From contig JAUVIR010000023.1 in assembly GCA_030592645.1 (NCBI GenBank), positions 1-45,973 of the forward strand: DNA of 45,973 nt. Reading direction: 5' to 3'. Below, one piece after another: positions 35,861-44,280 of the stretch. Numbering within the stretch: the stretch's first letter is position 1; each line of letters begins with the position of its first letter. Source of the stretch: Candidatus Fermentibacterota bacterium (lineage in GTDB: Bacteria; Fermentibacterota; Fermentibacteria; Fermentibacterales; JCC-6). Made by a program: the position numbers and the translations under genes. The notes below the pieces were generated by a model that saw only the letters and a list, made by a program, of their open reading frames with translations, was not told the origin of the DNA and made no database searches.

Positions 35861-37098
35861 TGAACTGCCTTATCCTATCCGCTTTAGCCGCTGCTGTCGT
35901 TCTTTATCCGGACCCGTCTGATGTTCTGGAGACATCACCGATATACTCATGGACAATTTCACAGCTGCTCGACTGGGAGACCAGATTCCTGCGGGATGGT
36001 GTTCCTGTCCTGAGCTCCGGTTTTCAGCCGGTTCCCGGTTGGGGATCGTTTGAATCCCTGGTTCTCAAATCTCCGCTTGAAGCGGGGGTCTGGGGGAATG
36101 GAGACTGGGAGATTGATTTCACTTCCTTTGCTGTTCCGGAGAGCTCGTATTCGAGCGGAGTGGGTCTCATCCAGAACACTTCATTGAACAGCAGATATTC
36201 AGCTTACCTCAGAAGACCTCTGACGTCTCACCTGCTTGTTGATTTTGCGATGTCCAGAGAGGACACCCTGAACAATCAGAGGTACATCATCCGTTTCGGC
36301 GAATTTGAAACCGGAGGCCGTGGATGGCAGACGACTGAAGACGGTTATACCCTGTGGGGAGGATGGAATCCACGGGATGCAGCCGCAAGGATTTCATACG
36401 CTCACCTTCATTCAGGGGGCAGACACTGGGAAGCTCTCGGTTCATACAGAGCGGATATTTCTAATTACGATATCAGAACCGCATGCGCAGTAAGTATTTC
36501 AGATGATTCAATCCTCCGCGCCGAAGCACATCTGCGACTCGAGTTTCCCGTATTCGGAATGAGGGCTGTCCTCAGAAGCGATCTTATTGATGTAGAGGGA
36601 GATGTTTCCCCCGGAGGCACCGCCGGTATGCTTGCAGAAGCCGGGATATTTCATTTTCAGGCCGGGGTTGCTTTAGCGCCGGATGCAGATCCGCGTTTTA
36701 TCGGGGTAGCGGGGATCGATCCTCTTGAGATCACTCTGGAAGCTGATAAGGAGGGTATTGAGGGGGGAATACAATCACTGGTAAGTACGAGTTTCGGTTT
36801 TCTGCATGCCGGTGCCTCGATAAAGGAGGACACTGTACGTTTCCGGGGGATTGCTCTGCCTTTTCTGCCCTGGGGCGCTTCGGGAAGGATACATGGAGGA
36901 GTGTCCTGGGAACTTCTTCATGCCGACACCAGCACCAGCGGAACTATGGATGTAAAGTCCTTGTTTACATTAGGGAGGTTTGCATTCATTTTTGCCCTTG
37001 AGGATGTTCTGGACGATTACAGGAGTTATTCTTTCGGAATAACATGGACTTTCAGCGATCATCCGCCGCGGATAACAGAAGGGGACGACAGGAACTGA
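35860..37098 (+). CDS. Probable outer-membrane beta-barrel protein of unknown family
   Basis: 412 residues from ATG 35860 (TGATG junction with pgi). A short signal peptide (MNCLILSALAAAVV) is followed by a protein made of alternating polar and apolar strands, rich in aromatic residues at strand ends (SAYLRRPLTSHLLVDFAMS; EALGSYRADISNY). It ends in RSYSFGITWTFSDHPP, a barrel-closing pattern. I do not recognise a family by sequence. Its position between pgi and purN suggests only operon packing. The last bases overlap the purN ATG (TGATG). Confidence 0.65.
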   Translation: MNCLILSALAAAVVLYPDPSDVLETSPIYSWTISQLLDWETRFLRDGVPVLSSGFQPVPGWGSFESLVLKSPLEAGVWGNGDWEIDFTSFAVPESSYSSGVGLIQNTSLNSRYSAYLRRPLTSHLLVDFAMSREDTLNNQRYIIRFGEFETGGRGWQTTEDGYTLWGGWNPRDAAARISYAHLHSGGRHWEALGSYRADISNYDIRTACAVSISDDSILRAEAHLRLEFPVFGMRAVLRSDLIDVEGDVSPGGTAGMLAEAGIFHFQAGVALAPDADPRFIGVAGIDPLEITLEADKEGIEGGIQSLVSTSFGFLHAGASIKEDTVRFRGIALPFLPWGASGRIHGGVSWELLHADTSTSGTMDVKSLFTLGRFAFIFALEDVLDDYRSYSFGITWTFSDHPPRITEGDDRN

Positions 37099-37709
37099 TG
37101 ATTCAGGATAAGAGTGATAATGGCAGCGTACTGAGAATAGCAGTTCTTGCCTCAGGCAGGGGATCGAACTTCGAAGCTCTTTGTCACGGTGATACAGGTA
37201 ACGGGAGAATATCTCTGCTTGTAACGGACAATGAAAATGCGGATGTTCTTAAAAAGGCATCCGAATCGGGAGTTGAAGCTCTCTATATGTCACCGGGGAA
37301 GTATCGAACAAAATTCGGAGAGGCAGAGGAGAGGGAATGGACCCGTTTTATGATGGACAGAGGCATTGAACTCGTCTGCCTGGCCGGTCTCATGAGGATA
37401 ATCAAGGGTCCTTTGCTGGAGGAGTTCCGGGGCAGGATCATTAACATACATCCGTCACTCCTGCCCTCTTTCCCCGGGCTGCACGCTCAGAGGCAGGCAC
37501 TGGATTACGGTGTCCGGATAACCGGGTGCACTGTCCATTACGTAGATGCCGGTGTTGATACCGGCCCTATAATTCTGCAGAAAGCGGTTTGCGTGAAGGA
37601 TGATGATACCGTTGAAACACTGTCAGGCAGGATACTGCAGCAGGAGCACATCGCATACTCGGAGGCTGTAAGGCTTCTCTGCAGCGGATCGTTCGAAAGG
37701 ATAATGTAG
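37098..37709 (+). CDS. purN: Phosphoribosylglycinamide formyltransferase
   Basis: It transfers a formyl group from 10-formyl-THF to GAR in purine synthesis. ATG 37098 gives 203 residues and has an AGGA site; the longer frame from 37044 lies in the previous gene. Motifs are VLASGRGSNFEAL, LVTDNENADVL, LAGLMRI, IINIHPSLLPSFPGLHAQRQAL with the catalytic Asn and His, and GCTVHYVDAGVDTGPII with the catalytic Asp. It is normal in length. No other pur gene is in the window. Confidence 0.94.
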   Translation: MIQDKSDNGSVLRIAVLASGRGSNFEALCHGDTGNGRISLLVTDNENADVLKKASESGVEALYMSPGKYRTKFGEAEEREWTRFMMDRGIELVCLAGLMRIIKGPLLEEFRGRIINIHPSLLPSFPGLHAQRQALDYGVRITGCTVHYVDAGVDTGPIILQKAVCVKDDDTVETLSGRILQQEHIAYSEAVRLLCSGSFERIM

Positions 37710-37710
37710 A

Positions 37711-38640
37711 ATGTACTGGTTACTGATATGGATGATGCTTTTTTCCACTGCGGATGATCCCATTCCGGCTTCTCCCTCCCTTGAACTCCATGTCAATGGA
37801 AACCAGCTTCCGCGGAATCGGCTGGCATTCGTAGTGATGCCCGGTGATTACGTAACGCTCTCCGTCGCGAATGAGAATACCGGATGGAGCGCTACTGAAG
37901 GTTATCCGTCCACTGGAGCCGGCAGCTCCTTCGGGTGGAGAGCCCCGAGGAACCATGGTATCTTCTATATAGATGTAAGCAGCGGCGAAATGATTGAGAA
38001 GTATACCGTCATAGTTCCCGTGGAATCCTGCAGATGGAGGACAACCACTCTTAATTCATTCCCAATCGGAAGCTACGGAAACGGAAACAACCGTAACAGT
38101 ATACCGGACTATTTCATTGAGCTTGCACAAAACACATACGGCGCCAGGATTTCAACCCATCTCACTATCGGCCAGTTTCTCTGCCGTGTTGAGGGTAGTT
38201 ATCCGCAGTATATGGCGTTTGACCTCAGGCTGGCAGATAAGCTCGAAGCTGTACTCGCAGCTGTAAAGGAGGTTTATCCCCAGGCGTCCGATATTCATAA
38301 TATCAGCGGTTTCAGAACACCTGCATACAATGCTTCCATAGGCAACGAAACGACCGAGAGCCTTCACCTTTACGGGCAGGCTGCCGATATATGGATCGAA
38401 AGCTGGCCCTCTAACAATCTTATGGACGATATCGACAGGAACAAACGGGTTGACGTTTACGATGGTGAATATCTGGTTGAGATCGTCCGGAGGCTGGAAG
38501 TAGAGGGGGAAGTTATCACTGGAGGCGCGTCCGCGTACAGATGGATTCCTACGCACGGTCCTTTTGTTCATATAGATATTCGTGGAAGCAGAGCGGTCTG
38601 GCCCACGAGCAGAACTCTTGTCACGGATCCGGTTATATGA
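37711..38640 (+). CDS. Exported M15-type zinc peptidase (D,D-peptidase-like)
   Basis: 309 residues. A signal peptide (about 1-14) is followed by an Ig-like N-terminal domain to about 105. The C-terminal domain has SGFRTPAYNASIG near 199-211, ESLHLYGQAADI with zinc ligands His219 and Asp226, and GPFVHIDIRG with His287. This is the H-x6-D ... H layout of peptidase M15 (VanY/DUF882-like) enzymes, which cut the D-amino-acid cross-links of peptidoglycan. It begins 1 nt after purN and is followed after 14 nt by an L,D-transpeptidase, so the two probably act together on the cell wall. Confidence 0.85.
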   Translation: MYWLLIWMMLFSTADDPIPASPSLELHVNGNQLPRNRLAFVVMPGDYVTLSVANENTGWSATEGYPSTGAGSSFGWRAPRNHGIFYIDVSSGEMIEKYTVIVPVESCRWRTTTLNSFPIGSYGNGNNRNSIPDYFIELAQNTYGARISTHLTIGQFLCRVEGSYPQYMAFDLRLADKLEAVLAAVKEVYPQASDIHNISGFRTPAYNASIGNETTESLHLYGQAADIWIESWPSNNLMDDIDRNKRVDVYDGEYLVEIVRRLEVEGEVITGGASAYRWIPTHGPFVHIDIRGSRAVWPTSRTLVTDPVI

Positions 38641-38654
38641 AAGGCGCAGCCTGA

Positions 38655-39461
38655 ATGAATTCACTTAAAACCGCAATTATTGTACTTGCCTGTGTGCTTA
38701 CCGCCGGGCTTACCATAAGTCTCATCAGCGCGGATACTCTATCGAGGAAACTGATAGACCTGCAGCTGGATTACAGGTTCATAAGAGATGAACTGCAGAT
38801 ACTGAGTTCTGAACGCGATACTCTTATGGATGTGCATTCCTTCTATCATCTGCAGTCCGATTCGCTGAATATGCTGGCGTACAGAGTGGATTCCCTCCAG
38901 ACTCTTATCCAGGTACTTGAATTGAGCGAGACTTATGTAGGTTATTATCTTCTTATCGATACCTACCAGAACAGATTCCATCTAAGACGAAATATTGGTG
39001 ACGGCGAAGATATTCTTGTAAGATCAGGTTACTGCGGCACCGGAAAAGGCTGGACAAGCAACGACCAGGGGCAGGTGTGGAACTTCACAACGCCCAGGGG
39101 TCTGAGTTATGTAATAAGAAAGGGCGAGAATCCATACTGGTACAGACCGGACTGGTACTGGGAGGAGATGAATATGAGACCTCCAGAACCGGATGAGTAC
39201 GTAGTTATTCCCGATACCATCTCCTGGGAAGAGCAGATCACGTTCTACCATGATTCCCTCACGGCTGCAGAGAGGGTATATGTCCAGAGGGTTCCCGGAG
39301 CCCTGGGTTCGTACAAGATCGATCTCGGCGGCGGGATACTTATCCATTACGGGGTCGGCAGAGGCAGAAATGTAAGCCACGGATGCATCAGAATGGGAAG
39401 CAGTGATCTAGAAGCACTGTACAGGTCGCTTCCGGTCGGTGCTCCTGTAATCATATATTGA
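38655..39461 (+). CDS. L,D-transpeptidase (YkuD domain), membrane-anchored
   Basis: 268 residues. An N-terminal membrane helix (6-26) and a coiled coil (about 35-90, LRDELQILSSERD-like heptads) lead to a YkuD domain. The domain begins YYLLIDTYQNRFHLRR, contains FTTPRGLSYVIRKGENPYW, and ends with the active-site HYGVGRGRNVSHGCIRMG, catalytic Cys244. These enzymes make 3-3 peptidoglycan cross-links or attach proteins to the wall. The domain is well formed, and the long insertion between strands (YWYRPDWYWEEMN) is typical of the group. It sits between the M15 peptidase and the PQQ-type propeller. Confidence 0.9.
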   Translation: MNSLKTAIIVLACVLTAGLTISLISADTLSRKLIDLQLDYRFIRDELQILSSERDTLMDVHSFYHLQSDSLNMLAYRVDSLQTLIQVLELSETYVGYYLLIDTYQNRFHLRRNIGDGEDILVRSGYCGTGKGWTSNDQGQVWNFTTPRGLSYVIRKGENPYWYRPDWYWEEMNMRPPEPDEYVVIPDTISWEEQITFYHDSLTAAERVYVQRVPGALGSYKIDLGGGILIHYGVGRGRNVSHGCIRMGSSDLEALYRSLPVGAPVIIY

Positions 39462-39473
39462 GAGGTTGTTCAG

Positions 39474-41048
39474 TTGCACAAATCAGATGTACATGCCGAG
39501 GAGAGTATCAGAACCGAAGGAAGTACCGATAGAAAACATATTCTGGTTATCGGAATCAGCCTGATAACCACACTGATACTGCTGTTCCTGATCTCGACTG
39601 TATTCAAATCGGCAGGATCGGGCGGCTCCCTTGCTCAGGCTGTTCCGGCCGATTCGTCAGATATCGATACAATGATTGTCATTGAGGAGCAGGTTTACCT
39701 TGAAGAAATGCCGGAGTTCTGGCTTCAGGCGAGAGCTTTATCCACAGGCAATGCCGGGTGGGGACAGGATATACTATCTCCTTTTGAAAAACTCTGGTCC
39801 ATAAGATCGAATGCGGGAAGGGAATTCTTTTCGGCCCCCGCACTTGTGGACGGAGTACTCTATTTCGGCTGCAACGATGGCAATCTGCGTGCCGTTGATG
39901 CGCAAAGCGGTTCTGTGAAATGGTCATTCGCTACCGTTTGCGGAATCTGCGGAGAGCCTTCTGTGGATTCTACAACAGTTTACTTTGGCGGTCAGGACGG
40001 CGTGATATACGCTCTTGACCGATTCTCCGGCAGCAAGCGCTGGTCTGCGGGGCTCGGTTATCATGTATTCTGCAATACAGCTGTTCTTTCCGATACGCTT
40101 ATCGTTACAGGCAATTCGATGGGCAAGATTTGCGCTCTGGATGCCCGCACCGGCGAACCGGTATGGGATGATGAGATCGGAGGGATCGTCCTTGGCCCAG
40201 TAACAGTTGATTCGGTAGTTGTGTTTTCCACTGAAAGCGGCGATATCGCAGCCTACGATCATCATGGCGAAAGGCTCTGGGCCAGAGACTACAGCAGCCA
40301 GGCATCCCCGCCTTCGGCAGATGCCGCAGGTGTATATGCCGGATTTTCAAACGGTGCTGTAAGGAAATTCTCTCTGCGCGATGGACATGTCCTATGGGAA
40401 ACCGATATTGTGAGTTCCACTTCAAGATGTGTCCTGGCGCGGCCTGTGATAGCGGGAGATGTGGTTCTCGTCGGTACTAATGACGGGCAGCTCGTCTCTC
40501 TGGCAGCCTCTGACGGTGCCGTACTCTGGAGACAGAGTTTCGACAACTGGATTCAGCTGCCGCCGGCAGTCGGGCAGGATATGATCTACGTAGCATGTGA
40601 TGATCAGAGGATGCATATTCTTGATCTCAGTACGGGAGAGAAGCTTGATTCGCTGGAAATGGATGGTTATTCCGGAACAGCTCCTCTTCTTGCAGGCGGT
40701 ATACTCTATTTTGGAAACACCTCTGGAGACTTCGTTGCTCTTAGAGGTACAGTACCCGAGACTGATTCGGTAGAGACAGCTGATGAACTGCCAGATATGG
40801 TTCTTGAGGAACCGGCAGAGGAAATAGAAGAGCAGCCCGATACGGTTATCGAGGAACCGGCAGAGGAAATAGAAGAGCAGCCCGATACGGTTCTTGAGGA
40901 ACCGGCAGAGGAAACGGAAGAACAGCCCGATACGGTTATCGAGGAACCGGCAGCTGGCCTGGAAACCCCTGTTGAAATGATACAGGCGCTTCCGGACACA
41001 CAGGAGAATGAGACCGGGAGCGGTACAGATTCGGAGGAGACAGAGTAA
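39474..41048 (+). CDS. Membrane-anchored PQQ-type beta-propeller with acidic repeat tail
   Basis: 524 residues from TTG 39474, after GAGAGG. One membrane helix at about 22-43. Residues 110-420 are a BamB/PQQ-like propeller with repeated GxLYAxDxxxGxxxW blades (NLRAVDAQSGSVKWSF; VIYALDRFSGSKRWSA; KICALDARTGEPVWDD; QLVSLAASDGAVLWRQ). The last 90 residues are low-complexity and acidic, with three and a half copies of EEPAEEIEEQPDTV. It is probably a periplasmic scaffold; an enzyme use of PQQ is not supported because no quinoprotein catalytic residues are seen. Its stop overlaps the next ATG. Confidence 0.85.
   Translation: MHKSDVHAEESIRTEGSTDRKHILVIGISLITTLILLFLISTVFKSAGSGGSLAQAVPADSSDIDTMIVIEEQVYLEEMPEFWLQARALSTGNAGWGQDILSPFEKLWSIRSNAGREFFSAPALVDGVLYFGCNDGNLRAVDAQSGSVKWSFATVCGICGEPSVDSTTVYFGGQDGVIYALDRFSGSKRWSAGLGYHVFCNTAVLSDTLIVTGNSMGKICALDARTGEPVWDDEIGGIVLGPVTVDSVVVFSTESGDIAAYDHHGERLWARDYSSQASPPSADAAGVYAGFSNGAVRKFSLRDGHVLWETDIVSSTSRCVLARPVIAGDVVLVGTNDGQLVSLAASDGAVLWRQSFDNWIQLPPAVGQDMIYVACDDQRMHILDLSTGEKLDSLEMDGYSGTAPLLAGGILYFGNTSGDFVALRGTVPETDSVETADELPDMVLEEPAEEIEEQPDTVIEEPAEEIEEQPDTVLEEPAEETEEQPDTVIEEPAAGLETPVEMIQALPDTQENETGSGTDSEETE
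40801..40952 (+). repeat. 45-nt tandem repeat, three full copies plus a partial one
   Basis: Units start at 40801, 40846, 40891 and 40936 (the last partial). The first two differ at only a few bases, at the unit start. Each encodes the 15-residue acidic unit of the propeller tail. Confidence 0.92.
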
Positions 41049-41920
41049 TGAGTGAACCCGGCAAAATACGTTCAGGATATGCAGCAATAGCCGGGACTGC
41101 CAATTCGGGGAAATCAGCCCTGATCAACGCTCTTTCGTGCAGGAATATTTCTCCTTCGTACAACTACAAAGGTACAACAAGGATTTCTATCTCAAGCATA
41201 TACATGACTGAAACTGAACAGGTCTGTTTCATAGATAATCCTCCACTGGATTATTACGAAGATGAAGAACTCTTCAGCAATGTTGACGTTATATGCCTTG
41301 CTCTCAACGCAACCGAACTCTCGACCAAGTTGAAATCTCCACTTCTGCGAAACTTTATAAATAGAAACAGAAAAACCCCGATAATATTCGTACCGACTTT
41401 CATCGATTACTTTCCTGCAGAACTTCACGGGGCTTTTACAAATCAGATATCAATGTCAGTTAATTATCAGGAGATAGTACCTGTATGCGCTCCATGCGGT
41501 CAGGGTGTCAGCAGGCTTCGCAATGTGATATTGAAATACATACCCGAAAGGGGTAAGTTATTTCCTGACGGCTGTACCTCTCTTCATTCTGAGCGATTTC
41601 TTGTGAGCGAACAGATCAGGATCAGCCTTTTCAGTGTGCTTCCGGCGGAGATAGCAGCTGCGATCGCAGTACAGATTGAGGAATTCTCCATACGCGATCA
41701 GAAGAGGTACGTCAGAGCAAATCTTCATGTTGCCCGCCATTCCAACAAAGGTGTCGTGATAGGTAGAAAGGGAGCTATGCTGCAGGACATTGCCGATTTA
41801 GCATCGAAGGGCGCTTCCAGAATGATCGAAAGACCGCTCTATCTTGATCTATGGGTCAAGGTACGGGAATCATGGCCGGATAATCGTGATGATCTTATTG
41901 AATTCGGGTATCTTTTTTGA
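41048..41920 (+). CDS. Era-like GTPase homologue with degenerate G motifs and intact KH domain
   Basis: 290 residues, the usual length for Era, which binds 16S rRNA near its 3' end during 30S assembly. G1 GTANSGKS (16-23) and G2 TTR (43-45) are intact. G3 should be DTPG but reads DNPP (63-66), and G4 should be NKxD but reads TFID (117-120), so guanine recognition and normal hydrolysis look lost or altered. The C-terminal KH domain is good: VIGRKGAMLQDIADLASKG and LYLDLWVKVRESWPDN. It overlaps the propeller gene by one base and is followed by scpA. It is either a divergent Era or a paralogue. Confidence 0.82.
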   Translation: MSEPGKIRSGYAAIAGTANSGKSALINALSCRNISPSYNYKGTTRISISSIYMTETEQVCFIDNPPLDYYEDEELFSNVDVICLALNATELSTKLKSPLLRNFINRNRKTPIIFVPTFIDYFPAELHGAFTNQISMSVNYQEIVPVCAPCGQGVSRLRNVILKYIPERGKLFPDGCTSLHSERFLVSEQIRISLFSVLPAEIAAAIAVQIEEFSIRDQKRYVRANLHVARHSNKGVVIGRKGAMLQDIADLASKGASRMIERPLYLDLWVKVRESWPDNRDDLIEFGYLF

Positions 41921-42666
41921 ACGAACAAACAGTTTCCACCGGCTACAGGATAGAGCTGGATGCTTTTGAAGGTCCTCTTGATCTTCTTCTATATCTTCTG
42001 CGGCGTGATGAGATAGATATTTACGATATTCCGGTTGCTCATGTAGCCGACCAGTTTCTGAAATACATTAGAAGAGCCAGGGAGCTCGATCTGGACATAG
42101 CCAGTGAATATCTCGTAATGGCTGCTACACTTACGAAGATGAAAAGTAAGGCTCTACTCCCTACGCACAAGTTTGACGGGGAGGAGGAGGCTGACCCCGG
42201 AGCTGAACTGAGGCGTCAGCTTATTCTCTACAGAACATTCCGCATGATCGCAGAAGAGCTGCAGAAAAGCGAAGAAACCTGGACAGAGATCTACACCTCG
42301 CCAGGTGAGCGTGAGAGATGGTCATCAGACAAGACTGAGATAGAACCTGGGCAGGCTTCATTGCTTGACCTTCTCAAAGCGCTCAGCAGCCTTTCCGAAG
42401 GTGAACCGGAACTTCCATCCCAGAGAATTCAACGGACACTCCTGACCATCAGTGAGTGCATAGGTACGCTTGAACATAGAATCCTGCCCGGCAGGACAAT
42501 ATCTTTCAGAGAGATAATCGGTCCCGAGCCTGCAAGACTGAAAATTGTGTCCTATTTTATTACAATACTTGAACTTATGAGAAGAGGATGGATTAACTGT
42601 CACCAGGCGTATCCGTTCTCCGAAATACAACTCCAACGTACTGAAAGGTGGAGCGTTGATTCTTGA
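41917..42666 (+). CDS. scpA: Segregation and condensation protein A
   Basis: The kleisin of the bacterial SMC condensin. 249 residues with the family signature ELDAFEGPLDLLLYLLRRDEIDIYDIPVAHVADQFL at 9-44 and YLVMAATLTKMKSKALLP at 66-83. The C-terminal winged helix includes IILEL-type segments (FITILELMRRGWINCHQ). The start is TTG 41917, which overlaps the Era-like stop by 4 nt. It overlaps scpB by 11 nt, so ScpA and ScpB should be made together; smc is not in this window. Confidence 0.95.
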   Translation: MNEQTVSTGYRIELDAFEGPLDLLLYLLRRDEIDIYDIPVAHVADQFLKYIRRARELDLDIASEYLVMAATLTKMKSKALLPTHKFDGEEEADPGAELRRQLILYRTFRMIAEELQKSEETWTEIYTSPGERERWSSDKTEIEPGQASLLDLLKALSSLSEGEPELPSQRIQRTLLTISECIGTLEHRILPGRTISFREIIGPEPARLKIVSYFITILELMRRGWINCHQAYPFSEIQLQRTERWSVDS

Positions 42667-43234
42667 CAGATTAGCAAGAGAAGTAGAAGCGCTGATCTTC
42701 GCTTCGGAACGACCGCTCAGCGTCGAGCAGCTGTGCGAGTACACCGGAAGCGGTGAGGATTCCATCCATCAGGCTCTGGACAGGCTTAACAAGTCGTTTC
42801 TGGACCAGCAGCATGCCTTGATGATAATTGAGGTTGCCGGCGGATTCCGCATCGCAACTGACAGAGAGTTCGGAGACGTAGTCTCACAGCTTTTCGAGGG
42901 AAGGAAACCGGGGAAACTTTCCCGGGCAGCCCTTGAGACTATGGCTGTAATCGCTTACAGCCAGCCATGTACCAGGATAGCAATAGAATCCATCCGAGGG
43001 GTTAATTGCGACAGTGCCATCAGAACACTGCTGGAAAGGGATATGATAAAAATCTCAGGAAGAATGGAAACACCGGGAAGACCTCTTCTGTATTCAACAA
43101 CCAGAGCTTTCCTGGAGTATTTCGGACTGAGCAACCTTGATCATCTTCCAAGGTTCGATGAAATCGAGGAGCTTCTCGGCATGAGTTCCTCTGAACTGGA
43201 GGAGAGGGATCTTTTTGGCACAGGAGAAGAATAA
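42656..43234 (+). CDS. scpB: Segregation and condensation protein B
   Basis: 192 residues, two winged helices that bind ScpA. Family signatures are LIFASERPLSVEQL near 14-27, RPGKLSRAALETMAVIAYSQPCTRIAIESIRGVNCDSAIRTLLERDMI in the second half (quoted in part only by pattern), and PGRPLLYSTTRAFLEYFGL. The start is TTG 42656 after AAAGGTGGAG. It lies within the scpA-scpB-rluB order found in many bacteria and overlaps the next gene by 20 nt. Confidence 0.94.
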   Translation: MILDRLAREVEALIFASERPLSVEQLCEYTGSGEDSIHQALDRLNKSFLDQQHALMIIEVAGGFRIATDREFGDVVSQLFEGRKPGKLSRAALETMAVIAYSQPCTRIAIESIRGVNCDSAIRTLLERDMIKISGRMETPGRPLLYSTTRAFLEYFGLSNLDHLPRFDEIEELLGMSSSELEERDLFGTGEE

Positions 43235-43949
43235 GCCTGAATATCGACTGAACAGATACCTTGCGAGGGCAGGGATAGCTTCGCGGAGGAAGAGTGATCT
43301 TCTTATCCAGGGAGGCCAGGTATCGGTCAACGGTAAAATAGTCACTGTCCCCGGATACAGGGTCTCCGGGAATGACAAAGTAGCATACCTGGGTCATCCT
43401 GTGAAACTTCAGCCTTTCAGGACGGCTGTCCTCAATAAACCGCACGGTTTTGAGACAACCCTGTCACCGGATTCAAGAAGGTCTATCCTGATGCTGATAA
43501 CCGGCCTTCCGCCCGGAACAGTTCCGGTAGGCCGACTGGACATTAATACCGGCGGACTGCTCCTGCTCAGTAATGACGGAGAACTGGTCAACCGGCTTAC
43601 ACATCCTTCATGGGAGGTTGAAAGGGAATACAGAGTATTTCTGAAGAATCTGCCAGGCCCGTCAGCCCTGCAATCTCTCCGAAAAGGGGCTGTAATAGGC
43701 CACAGGGAATTCTCAAAACCTATATCTGTCAAATCCTCAGGAAAGAATTCGATCAATGTAGTTCTGCGAACAGGAAGGAATCACGAAGTCCGCAGATTGC
43801 TTGAAGCATGCGGTATTCTGCTTGAAGGTCTTGAACGTGTTCGATATGCATCTGTTACTTTAAAGGGTTTGCAGCGAGGTAAATGGCGTATGCTTGAAGA
43901 TGATGAGCTTCTAGCTCTGATGAAAACCGTCAAACTTGATCATAAGTAA
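43215..43949 (+). CDS. rluB: RsuA/RluB-family rRNA pseudouridine synthase
   Basis: It converts a uridine in rRNA (23S for RluB) to pseudouridine. 244 residues from TTG 43215, about 4-8 nt after GAGAGGG. An N-terminal S4 RNA-binding domain (LNRYLARAGIASRRKSDLLI, QVSVNGKIV) is followed by the synthase domain with VGRLDINTGGLLLLSNDGEL (catalytic Asp), THPSWEVEREYRV and TGRNHEVRRLLEACG. RluB, RluE, RluF and RsuA share these motifs, so the target uridine is inferred only from the scpAB neighbourhood, where RluB is usual. Confidence 0.9.
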   Translation: MAQEKNKPEYRLNRYLARAGIASRRKSDLLIQGGQVSVNGKIVTVPGYRVSGNDKVAYLGHPVKLQPFRTAVLNKPHGFETTLSPDSRRSILMLITGLPPGTVPVGRLDINTGGLLLLSNDGELVNRLTHPSWEVEREYRVFLKNLPGPSALQSLRKGAVIGHREFSKPISVKSSGKNSINVVLRTGRNHEVRRLLEACGILLEGLERVRYASVTLKGLQRGKWRMLEDDELLALMKTVKLDHK

Positions 43950-43991
43950 CACTGAAGAGCGAAGATTGATATTACCGGTCGGAAGAGCATA

Positions 43992-44258
43992 TTGTTGCTG
44001 GACAAAGATAGCTTTTTCTCTGAATGTCTGTTTTGTGGCGATCTCGCAAGGATCGTTGACAGGACAGCAAAGATAGAGCTGAAACTCACCAGAAAAGGCA
44101 TCGTATCCATGCTCAGATGGGCTTCTACAGGTAAGTATGCACTTTCAAAAACCTATCTCGAAGAACTTCTCAGGCATGATTCAAGGGAAATCAGAATCGC
44201 CGCGGCTAGAACGGTGATAAGTTTAGCACGGAAACAGACGGAACAGAAGAAAAAGTGA
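43992..44258 (+). CDS. Small protein of unknown function
   Basis: 88 residues from TTG 43992, 10 nt after GGAAGAG (TTG 43995 is also possible). The protein is basic, with helices (RDSREIRIAAARTVISLARK) resembling half a HEAT-type repeat, and a CLFCGD pair near residue 13-18. It follows the rluB-like gene by 42 nt on the same strand, with codon use like its neighbours, which is the main support for it being real. No family is recognised. Confidence 0.5.
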   Translation: MLLDKDSFFSECLFCGDLARIVDRTAKIELKLTRKGIVSMLRWASTGKYALSKTYLEELLRHDSREIRIAAARTVISLARKQTEQKKK

Positions 44259-44280
44259 CAGTTAGAAAAAATTCATCCAG

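Noticed and set aside
40801..40952. CRISPR-like array
   Set aside because: Repeats are direct and head-to-tail without spacers, in frame, and code for the acidic tail.
40422..41087. Antisense frame with repeated FRFLCRFLKN-like units
   Set aside because: It is the mirror of the acidic 45-nt repeats in the propeller tail.
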